This document shows, in pieces, positions 22,780 through 35,110 of a stretch of DNA of 64,000 nucleotides. The first letter of the stretch is position 1, and the number at the start of each line of letters is the position of its first letter. The stretch is from Arenicola marina (Eukaryota; Annelida; Polychaeta; Arenicolidae). A program made the position numbers and the translations under genes. Location: NCBI GenBank assembly GCA_964019135.1, contig OZ025248.1:44323670-44387669 (forward strand), in the 5' to 3' direction. The notes under the pieces are model-generated. The model made no database searches. It was not told the origin of the DNA and was given only the letters and a program-made list of their open reading frames with translations.

Positions 22780-23115
22780 AGTTTGGGCAGCGCGCCCGTC
22801 AGTGTGGGCAGCCGCCTGCTTGTGTGGGCAGCCGCGCCGGTCAGTGTGGGCAGCCGCTCCGTCCTGTGTGGGCAGCCGCTCCGGCCAGTGTGGGCAGCCG
22901 CGCCGGCCTGTGTGGGCAGCCGCGCCGATCAGTGTGGGCAGCTGCTCCGTCCTGTGTGGGCAGCCGGGCCGGCCTGTGTGGGCAGCCGCGCCAGTCATGT
23001 GGCTAGCCGCTCCGTTCTGTGTGGGAAGCCGCTCCGGCCAGTGTGGGCAGCCGCTCCGGCCATTTTGGGCAACCGTTCCGTCCTGTGTGGGCAGCCGCGC
23101 CGGCCCGTGAAGCTG
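22780..23115. repeat. 22-bp GC-rich minisatellite, about 14 copies
   Basis: The unit is about CTGTGTGGGCAGCCGCTCCG plus GC. A stray copy with the same preceding ATATAGTTTGGGCAGC occurs at about 23387-23415. The open frames it gives on both strands arise from the repeat and are not evidence of a gene. Confidence 0.92.
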
Positions 23116-25570
23116 CTCATGTTTAGGCAGCCGCTCATTCGACGGCAGCCGTGCCAGTCTGCGCAGCTGCTTTCTGCAAAATATATTACCCCTCGCTTTA
23201 GTCTACCTTATAAAGACTACTAAGGCAGCAGACGAAAAGACAATCTGTAACCGAGGTTTTGCTACGGTTTACGGTTAGGGTATTTTAGAAAATTTGTATT
23301 TGGCTTACCTTTCTGCCTCTATGTGGGGCATATTTCAGCGTCTCCGCCACAATTTCTTCAATGTCGGCCGCGCTGGCATTTTTGTGGATATAGTTTGGGC
23401 AGCGGCGCCGGCCTGTGTAAACCACTAAATGCAAGGGACAGCAATTCAACGGACATTGAAATCTGAGAAAAACTAGGTACATGTAATACGTTGGGCGAAT
23501 GATGAACAACGGTAACACAGTTCACAGCGTTGTTCTCATGTTCGTGTCCTTTCGCTTCGGATCTCAGTGGATAGTAGACCCGGAGTGCACGATACGTGAT
23601 CAAAAACACGTGGTTGGCTAGCAAGCCGCACAACCTGAACTGAGCTCGAGAGCCAGTGCACTAGCTAGTCCTGCCAGCGCACCCGACTCAGGACTAGCCA
23701 ATCAGAAGGTGTCTGGCGCTACCCGCCCGCCACCAACCTACTGAAGCCCCCCCCCCTCCCTCCCCACCCCACACCGACCCCCTATCCAGCCTTATGTGCG
23801 TTGACGTCCACACCACCGCCGTGCAGCGGACCCGGTGCGTGTGTGGTGTTTACCTTTTTCCATAAGGAACACAGTGAAAACCAACACACTCATCAAGTAG
23901 TGGAGACAAGACCTTTATTACTTGCAAGCAGCAAACGCAGATATGCAGCAATTAAGACAACAAAATGACGTAATAAAGGTCAATTACTAAACTACCTACT
24001 CAACCCGGTAACGCTACCCACAAATCTATCAATCCCAGGATTTCCTTTATAGCTATAAACACCTTATTATTTCAAGTGGGATTTCTTAAGCAATTGGGAT
24101 TTGAATGAAATGTTTTCATGTTTCAAATCTGGCCCGTGTCACTTATTTCCATTGGGTTTCCCATATTCTTTGAGACCAGGGCCTTAACATCAAGTCGTGG
24201 CCTGTCGTTATCAGCCTATTAAGTTAAATAGCACCACCCCTTCCGCCCCGCCCTCCGTCGGTGTACGTGCGACCTGGCCGCCGATTAAGTTGACGGCTGG
24301 GGGAGAGCGGTGGAGGAGGGGGGTGGATGGCGGGGGCGGCGGGTAGGGGTGTTTGTGCAGGGGCTTGGTCAGTTGGTTGGTCGGGCGATAAAGTCGATAC
24401 AGGGTGTTAATTGAGTGGTTCCAGTTAAGCGGTTTGACATTCGATCGGGGTGGTCGCCGGTCGACATGGCAGGGAGGCCATTTTTTATTTCTTTGAAATA
24501 CCACGCAAACTATATACCACGCTAAAGATCTGGTCAAGAGAAAAATATTGGTGCTAAGCTTAATTTGAGTGATCTACGATGAATACTAACGAAGTTGTAA
24601 CGATTTAGACCTTCTAACTTTTCTGCCGGGTTTGTGCCATTTTTAGGAACAAACTGTTTTCTTTAACAAGCTCTCTCAACGCCCGATACACATAGAGATC
24701 GGTGAAGAAGCAAGGCACAGCTAGTTCAGTGTTACTTATTCTAATGCTATATCTCCCCCTGCAAAAACATTTACTACAGGTTGGCCAATACAAGTACTTG
24801 AGGCGAGAGTGCATTAATCGTATGGTTGGGTAACTCACGCCAGAAAAATAATTCCATGTGGCTTGTAGAACATTGTCTCAGAAGGCAAACTTCAGCCGGC
24901 GAAATCGTTTGACGTCGCTAGAGATGGTGTTAAGCGGCTTAACTTTCAAGACAAAAAAGAGATGATGTGAAAATTATTTATTAAGCTGACACTAACATTG
25001 GTAACAGGATGCACGATCACACAACACATTGCCTTTCAATTGCATCCTGCTAATGCTGCTAATACCTAGACCCCCCCCCCCCCCCACCCCTTCCCCTTCC
25101 CTTCACCGCCACACTTCTCCGCGGCCGACTTAATCGGCGGCCAGGTTAAAGCGCTGTCAGGGCATCTGGCAGCTGCGCCTCCTTATATACCCCTCCCACA
25201 CTCCCGCCCCTCCCCCCCCCCCCCTCTCCCTCCACAACATATCTGTCTGGACCACAGGCACAGTAAATCAGTAGAGGGGGAGGACGAGGTGGGGGGGGGG
25301 GGTAGGGGGTCCCACAACGTATACTAAACACACAAGGTGTCCAACTACCGCTGGAATTGAGCGACAGGCACCCGCACTTTTTTACCGCGCTTGACGGGCC
25401 CCGTAAACGCCTAATTCCGACTTCTAAGTATAATTTATTTATTTCATCTATAAGTAAGCGAGACCTGTACTGCCGTGTAGTCGCGACAAATAAAGAATTA
25501 TGCAACCACAACAACCAACTCCGGAACAGATTGAGCAAGCATGGCTGACATCGCGAGAATTCGCCTGCGA
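23116..25570. other. Interior of the 12.8-kb element, GC-rich, no gene seen
   Basis: Contains C-runs near 23748 and 25072 and a perfect 19-bp inverted repeat, ACCTGGCCGCCGATTAAGT at 24272-24290 against 25128-25146. The pair bounds an 875-bp block that may itself be a nested MITE. Otherwise nothing identifiable. Confidence 0.5.
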
Positions 25571-27790
25571 GAATTTTGACCTCCCCCTAGCCTATGAAAT
25601 GTGTCTGTTCGCCACTATAAACGCCTCGTTTTGGACAGGGTTTGATTGAGAACTATGCCCAATTGACTTGCGTGTAAGAATCAATATCGATCAGAACAAT
25701 ATCGATTGGAATCGGACACGATTTGACCTTGTGCAGTGAAAAATGGACCAAAGTTGAGAAATCAGTAACATGTTTTCGTTCCGTTCGAAAGGAAATAATG
25801 CTCGTCTGCGTATTATATATGCATAAACAGAACGCTCAGAAGGCGTACTATGTAACTGCCTATAGAGTACAACCCAAAAGTGTGAGGAAAAGACTTAAAA
25901 TCAAGAATTTCCATTTTCCCGCCCAAACCTTGATTTTCGGCGGGAAAGTAGCGTCTTTGCTATTTATAGCCACATTAAAGATATTTTTGCAAATGTTTTC
26001 GTCGCTTATTGTAGTAGACAATGCCTTCTTACCTATTTGATGCCTTTCCGGATGTTTTTTGGCTCATTTGAACGTATTTGACCCTTCGGAAAGGGGTACA
26101 TATGTCTTTTTCTACGAACATTTATTGCCTACTTTACATATTAAGTGTTAAATGACAATGAGGAATAATATTATAAACATGGTATAGGGCCAGAACATGG
26201 CAAGAGTGGTACAAGTAACATGAAGTCTCTACCAGCAATATTAAGGGCGCTGTGGCTATTTACAAGAGACCCTATGTTATGTAAACTTTCGATTTTGCCC
26301 ATGTTTTAAGCCGTGTGACCCTCCAAATGACCGAAAATAGGTGTTGTGGATCTTAGGGAATAAAAATACCGTAATTTTGAGGGTAACACAGTTATCTTAT
26401 TTTCTGTTCTAGATAGAACACTGTCTTTCCATGTTCCCATTCTAAAAATATGAGGTTTGATGAAAAATGAAAAGTCAAAGAGTCAAATTTTGTCACTGAA
26501 AATTGTCCAAAGAAAGTCAATTTTGTTAATGGAACATGCGTTATGGTAGCTAAAGCAGCCAGTTAAACAAGTAATTTCACGGTATGTTCAATAATACTGT
26601 CTGACCGCCCAGTGTGAGTAGTTCAGTCCTTCTCCTATAACAAATGAGGTCACAGTCAAATGTAGAACATTGGTCCCAATATGCACAATGAACGATATTT
26701 GCAATGTTTTCTTACCCTTGCCATTGACCTTGACGGTGATCCTTCTAGTATGTCATCTAATAGGTCAAGGTTAATGATATACTCGAAGATGAAGGTCATA
26801 CCCAGGTGGGAATTATTTCCCAAAATTGGTGACATTTGTTTGATGATTTGGCCAATTTTGACCTCCCCCTAGCCTATGAAATGTGTCTGTTCGCCACTAT
26901 AAACGCCTCGTTTTGGACAGGGGTTGATTGAGAACTATGCCCAATTGACTTGCGTGTAAGAATCAATATCGATCAGAACAATATCAATTGGAATCGGACA
27001 CGATTTGACCTTGCGCAGTGAAAAATGGACCAAAATTCAGAAATCAGTACCATGTTTTCGATCCGTTCGATAGGAAATAATGCTCGTCTGCGTATTATAT
27101 ATGCATGAGCAGAACGCTAAGAAGGCGTACTATGTAACTGCCTATAGGGTACAACCCAAAAGTGCGAGGAAAAGACTTAAAATCAAGAATTTCCATTTTC
27201 CCGCCCAAACCTAGATTTTGGCGGGAAAGTAGCGTCTTTGCTATTTATAGCTACATTAAAGATATTTTTGCAAATGTTTTCGTCGATTATTGCAGTAGAC
27301 ATTACCTTCTTACCTATTTAATGTCTTTCCGGCTGTTTTTACGCTCATTTGAACGTATTTGACCCCTCGGAAAAGGAAACATATATCTTTTTCTACGAAC
27401 ATTTATTGCTTGCTTTACACATTATAAGTGCTAAATGACAATGAGGAATACTATTATAAATATGGTATAGGGCCAGAACATGGCAAGAGTGGTACAAGTA
27501 ACATGAAGTCTCTACCGGCAATATTAAGGGCGCTGTGGCTATTTACAGGGGACCCCTATGTTATGTATTTTTTTTATTTTGCCCATGGGTTAAGCCGTGG
27601 GACACTCCAAATGACTGAACATAGGTGTTGTGGATCTTAAGGGATAAAAGACCCAGTTAAACAAGTAATTTCACAGTATGTTTAATAATACTTTTTGGCC
27701 GCCCAATGTATTTGGGCCCTTCTCCTATAACAAATGAGGTCACAGTCTAATGTAGAACATGGGGTCCCAATATGCACAAAAAACGACAAT
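25571..27790 (+). repeat. Module A: two tandem copies of a 1.28-kb non-coding unit
   Basis: Copy 1 runs from about 25571 and copy 2 from about 26853, offset 1282 bp; copy 2 lacks roughly 0.2 kb near its end. Shared landmarks are TGACCTCCCCCTAGCC, AATCAATATCGATCAGAACA, TTTCCCGCCCAAACC with GGCGGGAAAG, GCAATATTAAGGGCGCTGTG and AACAAATGAGGTCACAGTC. No long open frame is conserved between copies. Confidence 0.9.
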
Positions 27791-30700
27791 CGTAACCCTA
27801 AATAGCGCGCATAGCGTGCATATATATGACATCCCAGTTTTGCGTAGTCTATTGCTCTGTTATTATACGTTATGTTGACTTCCGTTTCAATATTGTTCTC
27901 GTGACTGGAGCAAATAGTGCAGTTGGTTCATTTTCACCTACTTAGGCAACAGCTACCATCACTATAATTGCATAGTAGGTATAATAAAACCCATGCCGCT
28001 GATATAATTTCTCGGCCACGTCCTAATTGACGCCAAAACGACGCCTCTCTAAAGAAAGTATTCTCTTTCATATTTTGCTTAACTAATTGCAGCAATCACT
28101 GTAAATGAAAAACGGTAATATCTGGGATATAATATGCCACATATACTAAAATGTAACGATCGACGTTATGGACAGAGTATAAAGGTTAATAATGTATATC
28201 GAGAAAAGGTACATTCGCAAGGCCAAAAGCAATTAAACCCGTGCAGCACGTGCAGCTAATGCATATCCAATTAAAGAACCTGATAACCCTCCCTAGCCCC
28301 TTATCTGTGCTTTGCCAGCCCGAATGTAATCCCCATAGCCCCCCGCTGTTAGTTGCTCCAGCCAGCCCGAACATCCACATATTTAAATGTCACCACCTGG
28401 CCACCCACCCACACACCCACATCCGCGTAGTTTAAACGTATAGCGAGGTTCTTTCTCTGTCGCGGGTTGTGTGCTGATTGTGTGCAATGCGTGTGCAATG
28501 TGTGCGGCAAAGTGTATACAAATCAAGGGTTGTATTAAAATCTGGCAAGGGCTCAAGTCACCAGGATCTTGGAGGCATAGCTTGTGTGGGGATTACCGAA
28601 CGAAGCCCCAGCAAACGCGTACCAACAAATGCTTATGACCGCATTAAATTTAAGCGAGACTAACTAATTATAACTTATAATATATAAGTATCTAATAGTA
28701 TATAAATACATATCTGTACATGTGTTGGCTAAAAAGGCATGCTTTAATCTTTATTTTTGTTTGATATCTTGCGACCGTGTTATATACATATTATAAATAC
28801 ATCAACATAAATATATAAATATATTGATATAACTTCAGTATTTAATTGAATACTTCAGTCAGGTGTCCTGATCTCTAATAAGCGCCGGTCTGTGCGAGGA
28901 CACATAGCTTGTATTTTGAGCGAACAACACATACAGCGGAGCCACGGATCGGGGTAACCCCCTAATTTATAGCGAACACTCGGTCATAGCTATATTCAGC
29001 CCCCCCCCCCCTTCTCGCCTTTTTCCTTAACCCACTTGGATCGATCGGTAATTCCAAGCTTAGCTTAGGGAACACTTGGTCATGGCTATATTCAGCATAT
29101 GAGAATATGCCCGGAATATTAGGGATAAAGATCGCTTGCGTTAAAGTGATTAAATGCAAGATATGTAGTCTTTTGAAATCGCAATGGGTGTATTATTTCA
29201 AGAACCACCTTAGTTCAGGACCGACTAAACAATATGTGAGCGATGTGATACCCAAGCGATTGTCAGCGATTAGGTACCATTATCGCTGGAGACGGGAGGC
29301 AGCAGGGTCCAGTTGTTTCTGTGGTATACCAGCGTACGCAGCAATGGGTGAAGTGTGCACATTTAGACATGGGCCGATTGAAGGATGTGCCGCGATCAGA
29401 TAAGAGATGCGTACGGGCTGGCTAGCACGCTGGGCACTTCCCTTGGGAGTTGTAGCTGATAGCGCCTGTCGAGATCTACATGGACCGCAGAGGCCGGTTA
29501 GCCTACAGTTCATACCCCCGCCTTCACCACCCCACTCGACGTACAACTTAATTGGTTTACCAGACTTGTCGGACCAGCCGGCGGCGCCCTCCGAGGCTGT
29601 AGCGCACTGGTCATATGTTAATACCATACATGATATATCATGTTACGACATGTACGAAATGACGACAGGGAGTTATTGCACTACGTTTTTGGCGATTGAA
29701 CGTATCCGTTAACGTAACCCGATGCGCATTACGTCACCAGAACAAACCTACATATATATAAATGTTTGCGGAACAGCGTATAAGTGGCCTTTCTAACATT
29801 TTGGCCGTCAGTTTCACAGCCCAAAGAATGACCTAATTATCTTCTTTCCGCTATGAATGCATATCTCAGATTTTGCAGTTATCGGGCGAGGATACGTCAA
29901 AGATGCTTGTGCACGGTATTGAGCCTGACTCAATTGAGTATTGACTGTTCAGTTAATTGCTATTCGCTTTCTACGTTGATCGCATTTTTTAGATTTTTTT
30001 TTTTTTTAAACATGCCGTCCCTTCCACACTTACGACTGTCGACTGAACACCGACAGCAATATCTCTTATTTAAGCGCCGCGCGAGAGTGAAGCACCGAAA
30101 CGAATATCATGATATATCATGGTATTCCAAAAGATACGATGATATGCCATGATATGTCATGATATACCATGGTGTCTGTTGGCTAATGGGTTCTATGGAA
30201 TGTAGTTAGACACATAGTTCTTATCAGTTTGTAAAATCAATTTAACAACGGAAAGCAAACTTAGGATATATATAGTCAGTTTGTACCCAAAGATAAACCT
30301 AAGGAAATTAACTAGCTGAATAAACGTGAAGGCCTGTGCAGAGGCAGCGAAGATGGATACGCCCCCCCCCCTCGCCCCCCCCCCCCCATCCCACCCCCTA
30401 GCAAGAGGACGCGATGTGGTGCGACATTGAACAGGTAGGTTGCCTTGTTTCGCTCTTAGAGAAGTGTGTATGTGTGAAGAGATAGGGGTGGTGGGACAGG
30501 ATGCTACCCGTAGTGTATCCCAAGATGTAGCGAAGCGCACAGAGGGAGGGGTTCGAGGCCGGCGGGGTCGGTTCACGCCCAATGCAGTCAGATAGTAAAG
30601 GACTTCCCTTGCCATAGACAAAGTTGGGGGGGAGGCAGGGTTTTATGACCCATACAGCGGTATTGGGGCTGGCCGAATTAATGGGAGTTGTAAATGCTGG

Positions 30701-30890
30701 CGTCATGACTGGGCATGGTGAGAGGCTTGCACAGATTCAAACTTGTGTCAGTAATTGTGCTCCATGCTTTAGGCTTGCCTAGTTGGGATTTCATCTACTG
30801 GGTAGGCCTACATTCAGTTCTATCTTGGAATTTATCTATTATAAAAAGAAAAAAAATTGGGTCTACCGGTTTATTTGAGTACATGTGCCG
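27791..30890. other. Central part of the 12.8-kb element, unrecognised
   Basis: Unique AT-rich sequence. A short direct repeat containing ATAGCTATATTCAGC/ATGGCTATATTCAGC lies near 28985 and 29085. A 98-codon frame at 29107-29403 contains KIACVKVIKCKICSLLKSQW but matches nothing I know. C-runs occur near 30362. No transposase motif is visible. Confidence 0.45.
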
Positions 30891-30909
30891 GTATCTACAA
30901 CCATGTTAT

Positions 30910-31113
30910 GCAATGTCATGATATATCATGATATACCTCTGCCAAAATACCATGGTATACCATGGTATGCAATGTCATGATATATTTTGATATACCTCCG
31001 CCAAACTACCATGGTATATCATGATATACCATAGTAAATCATGGTATACCATGGTATATACCTCTGCCAAAGTACCATGCCTATTTACCATGGTATACCA
31101 TGGTACATTTTCA
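30910..31113. repeat. Cluster of ATACCATGGTAT / ATGATATATCAT palindromes
   Basis: The self-complementary words TACCATGGTA and CATGATATATCATG recur about a dozen times, spaced by a CCTCTGCCAAA-type linker. Outlying members lie near 29629 and 30105-30172. The AT-rich tract could form cruciforms. Confidence 0.85.
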
Positions 31114-31342
31114 TAAGGGAGCTGTTTGGGGATATTTCTTAATCAAATCCTAAGTGGAAAGACCTCGTATTAGGGCTGATCGACGAACACATTTAACTAT
31201 ATGGAAAGGAATGTCGCAACAGTACAGGGGCACAATTTGGGCCTAATGGGACGATAAATAAAGTTAGATATGGGACCCAGTGCAGCAACGTGGGCTAAAT
31301 GCATCAACGCGGGGTCATTTGCGTTTGTTATCTTTTGTAATA

Positions 31343-31995
31343 CGGTAAAACCTCCCTGCCCGACCACCTCCCTAACCTGATCGCCTCCCTAACTCGATCG
31401 ATTTTTTCGAGTGCCGAAAGTCGGCATATGTCTCAGCATTGCAACAGTATTCTATAACCCGACCACCTCCCTACTCTGTAAGCCGATCGATCATTTTGGT
31501 CCCAAAGCTCCATTTCATATTCCTTCAGTCGATCGGTTGTCGGCTGGCGGAAGGATTAGTGTCACCGGCTGATCGCAATTAGTAGAACACACACATTCAG
31601 GCCATAACGCCTGTGAACTGGATAGCACTCTAGAAATGTGTGAAGCATGTTTGCATGTTCGGGCGATATGCCGGCTGTGAACGGCATGAGCTTTGATGAA
31701 CTTGTTCACAAAGCTCCCTCTTGTTTTCACACACACGTGAGATACAAGTAGCGGCTATATATAGTATGGATATTGTCTTATGAGAAAGAGTTTCCACTTT
31801 CACGGAAGGTAAAACTCGTCAATACGAAGGAACGCGAGGGCAAGATCAATCAAAACAGCTTGCTGATATCTTTGGCATCGGAAAATCAACAGTTTTTGCT
31901 ATGTTGATTGGTTGATATTCTGTAACCCGACCACCTCCCTAAGTCGATCGATGAACGGCAGTCCCGTCCTCGGTCGACTTAGAGAGGTTTTACTG
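31343..31995 (+). mobile_element. Internally deleted pogo/Tigger-type DNA transposon
   Basis: The terminal inverted repeats are CGGTAAAACCTCCCTG at left and CAGTAAAACCTCTCTA (minus) at right, flanked by the TA duplication at 31341-31342 and 31996-31997. Between 31826 and 31905 a plus-strand frame reads KQLADIFGIGKSTVFAM, the helix-turn-helix of pogo/CENP-B-type transposases. At 653 bp almost all of the transposase is gone. It is nested in the 12.8-kb element. Confidence 0.9.
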
Positions 31996-32399
31996 TACCT
32001 TTTATAACCCTGAATTACAATCCGGCCCCAAAATGTCGAAACCTGAAAACTCACTTTCCCATCTTACCCACAATTTGCAGATATCTCAGATTTTTACTCT
32101 ATACGCTTGTTTACAGTTTCCATCATAAAATATTTTATCTCAAATCGCTTTTCGCCCATTTTTACATATAGTATGTAATATATGAACAGGCGTCTGTCAA
32201 TATAATTTGACCTTGATAGGTATTTTTTGGCCCAAAACTGATTTTGTAATCCAAAGCCCCACAATTTTGTGGAATGTGCCCAAGTTTTCGCACGATTTTC
32301 CACCCTTCTACTCCACCTATCACTTTCACATTTCACACACTTATGCACACCTATACACTTGTTAAAATACAAATAAATCACGCAAATACTATTATGAAA

Positions 32400-33605
32400 T
32401 AAAACAAATCTGAATTTTGTTTCCACTTTGTACAACATTTTGGGCATTTTCTTTCAGTAAGATTCGTATTACGGAAAATGTTCAGACCATTTTCGGATAT
32501 TTTATTCAGGGTTGCTATTAGATTTTAAACGAAAAGCAAAATTACAAAAAAGTTCATATATGCGATACAGTCACTCTTTTTGTCGTACACATTTTGACAC
32601 AACGTTCTAACATTGACTGCGACCTGATTTCTAATAGGAATTGGGGTCAAATGCACCGAATGGCGCGTGGCCACATCTTCTTTTTTTATATTGTGGTATT
32701 ACATGTCTAAGTTGCTCAGTTGCACCACAATAATGCGTTTTGCATCAAAAATGGCTTTTCTTAAGGTTATTTCTATATTGAGAATCAAGACATTTTAACC
32801 GTTTCAAATTGGCTATAAGCTCCTATTTGTTGAAAGAACATAGGAAAATAATTGTCCATGAAGACAACATTATTCTGACACCAATTGGGCCAAATTAGGA
32901 CGCCTTCATTTCTCAATATCAAAAACATAGATTTTCGGTCGTTTTAGAGGCCCCCTTCAAATGACCACGTATGCCCTTAATATTGCAGATGGAGACTTGC
33001 GGTCTCTTTTATCGAATTTGGCATTCCATGGCCTCATATTGTGGATATACGGTCCTATATTGCCTTCAATGACCTTCATTTTAAACTTAGCTAAACAAGA
33101 CACTATTTTGATCCCAAAACAGGATATATTTCATCGTCACGATCCAAATCAACCGAGTAACATCCGAGAAAGTATAAGATATATGAGACAGCTATCTGGA
33201 CTACATCATCATGCTGAAACATTGGTGAAAATATCTTTAGTATAGCCATAAAAAGTGACATAAACACTATTTTCCCGCCAAAATCAACTTTGGGCGGGAA
33301 AATGGTGATTTTGAGATTTCCGGTTTGATCGTCGACAGTTATGCAGTAAATCTCACCGGCTCTCTTATGGTGTATATATCATGCCCTCACATCATTGATT
33401 TAGCATCGAAAGTGTTGAAAAACGTTTTTTTTTAAAGATTTGTATCATTTTTGGCTAAATTTGATTTCTCAAGGTCACATTGTCCCTTATTATATGCGAT
33501 CTTCTTCTGGTCGATATCGATTCAGACACACTGGTCAATTGGGCATATTTCTTAATCTAATCCTAAGTGGACAGACTTCGTATTAGGGCAGACAGACACA
33601 TTTGT
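32400..33605 (-). repeat. Module A, inverted diverged copy
   Basis: Read on the minus strand it follows the same landmarks in the same order as 25.6-27.8 kb: GCCCAATTGACCAG, ATCGATATCGACCAG, TTTCCCGCCCAAAG with TTTTGGCGGGAAAA, AAAGATATTTTCACCAATGT and CAATATTAAGGGCAT. Its outer edge (33543-33605) is repeated in direct orientation at 31133-31195, so a second inverted copy probably existed and was truncated. Confidence 0.8.
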
Positions 33606-33639
33606 TGTCACGTGTAACACACCAACGATATTTACTGTT

Positions 33640-34745
33640 CCCAGAACATTTTAGGAAGGTTACATTATAACCTAAAATTAATCAACGTTATTATAACCCT
33701 TAACATAATCACCGTTCCCAAAACGTAAAAAACCTTCAAAACGGAAGGTACCCTTATCACCTAAAATTCCCAGAACGTTCTTAGAAGGAAAGATTATAAC
33801 CTAAAATTAGGCAACATTCCCAGAACGTTTTTGGAAGGATGCATTATAACCGTAAAGTTCTTCAACGTTCCCAGAACGTTTTTGGAAGGTTACATTATAA
33901 CCTGACATTATTCACCGTTCCCAGAACGTTTTTAGAAGGTTACATTATAACCTAAAATTAATCAACGTTCTCAAAACGTTTTTGGAAGGATCCGTTTTAA
34001 CGCTTGAAATATTCACCGTTCCCAAAACGTTTTTGGAAGGAAAGATTATAACCTAAAATTAAGCAACGTTGCCGGAACGTTTTTGGAAGGATGCATTATA
34101 ACCCTAAAATTATTCAACGTTCCCAAAACGTTTTTGGAAGGTTACATTACAACCTAAAAATTATCAACGTTCCCAAAACGTTTTTGGAAGGTTACATTAT
34201 AATCCTAAATTTTTTCAACGTTCCTAGAACGTTTTTGGAAGGTTACATTATAACCTAACATTATTCATCGTTCTCAAAACGTTTTTGGAAGGTTACAGTA
34301 TAACCCTAAAATTATTCAACGTTCCCAGAACGTTTTTGGAAGGTTACATTACAACCTAAAAATAATCAACGTTCTCAAAACGTTTTTGCAAGGATCAGTT
34401 ATAACCCTTAAAATATTCACCGTTCCCAAAACGTTTTTGGAAGGAAAGATCATAATCTAAAATTAGGCCACGTTTCCAGAACGTTTTTGGAAGGATGCAT
34501 TATAACCCTAAAATTATTCACCGTTCCCAGAACGTTTTTAGAAGGTTACATTATAACTCTAAAATTAATCAACGTTCCCAAAACGTTTTTGGAAGGTTAC
34601 ATTACAACCTAAAATTAATTAACGTTCCCAAAACGTTTTTGGAAGGTTACATTATAATCCTAAAATTATTCAACGTTCCCATAACGTTTTTGGAAGGTTA
34701 CGTTATAACGATAACGAAGTGATAACTTTCGGGTAACGTTAGCAT
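33640..34745. repeat. Right subterminal AACGTT array, about 58-bp period
   Basis: About 19 units of the form CAACGTTCCCAAAACGTTTT then TGGAAGGTTACATTATAACC and TAAAATTATT. The units are not homologous to the left array apart from the AACGTT/AAACGTT kernels. The terminal 20 bases (TTAGGTGTTTGCTGGG) form the right inverted-repeat end. Confidence 0.92.
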
Positions 34746-34767
34746 AACGTTAGGTGTTTGCTGGGAA

Positions 34768-35110
34768 GCTCATTCCTTACATACATGAGTACACCACCAC
34801 CGTGTCTATTTCTGTCTGTTCGATAAACCTGGTAACCCGACATATCAATCTCATCATTTGAAACACTGTTGTCCAACCAGCTTTCTGTGACACATATAAC
34901 ATCAGCATGTCTGTTAATAACAAAACAATGATATATTTCGTCGCGCTTATAATAATTTAGACTTACAGGTACATATTCGGAGTCCTTCTCGGGCTGACTG
35001 AGTAAACTTCTCGCATTTATGTGATAAACTCGTAGGCTCCCAGCGCGGGGCCTGCATTCTAAATGAGAATCACCGGGATACAAGAGGGTATGACAAATGC
35101 GGTGAACCAA
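34768..35110 (-). pseudogene. LINE ORF2, 5' part of endonuclease
   Basis: Minus-strand frame with VYHINARSLLSQ, ADVICVTESWLDNSVSNDEI and GYQVYRTDRNRHGGGVLMYV then RNEL, the N-terminal half of an APE-type endonuclease. The catalytic glutamate in TESWL is present. It is interrupted exactly here by the 12.8-kb element and resumes at 21927. Confidence 0.92.

Larger units (their letters stand above)
21930..34765. mobile_element. 12.8-kb inverted-repeat element with CCCAGC ends and AACGTT-rich subterminal arrays
   Basis: The left end reads CCCAGCTAACA; the right end, read inward on the minus strand, is CCCAGCAAACA, and both continue with TAACGTT motifs. The element interrupts the LINE endonuclease. 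Removing it with one copy of a 2-bp AA (TT on minus) duplication at 21928-21929/34766-34767 restores the LINE frame ...RNEL|SALLRPDL, which fixes the ends to the base. Subterminal zones are at 21930-22720 (left) and 33640-34745 (right). The interior holds a 22-bp minisatellite, a duplicated 1.28-kb module with an inverted diverged copy, palindromic clusters and a nested Tigger. I find no transposase, so it is probably a large non-autonomous DNA element. Its superfamily is undetermined. Confidence 0.85.

Noticed and set aside
22431-23223. Frames rich in RYRNVRGPLSERSGT and SVGSRAGLCGQP as genes
   Set aside because: They lie wholly in 22-bp tandem repeats with period not divisible by three and are open on several frames at once.
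23880-24010. Solo LTR in the 12.8-kb element
   Set aside because: Same kind of AATAAAGG block, again without matched ends; left unassigned.
29107-29403. 98-codon frame as a transposase of the 12.8-kb element
   Set aside because: Has some Cys/His but no DDE, RNase H or zinc-finger spacing I recognise, and no second supporting piece.
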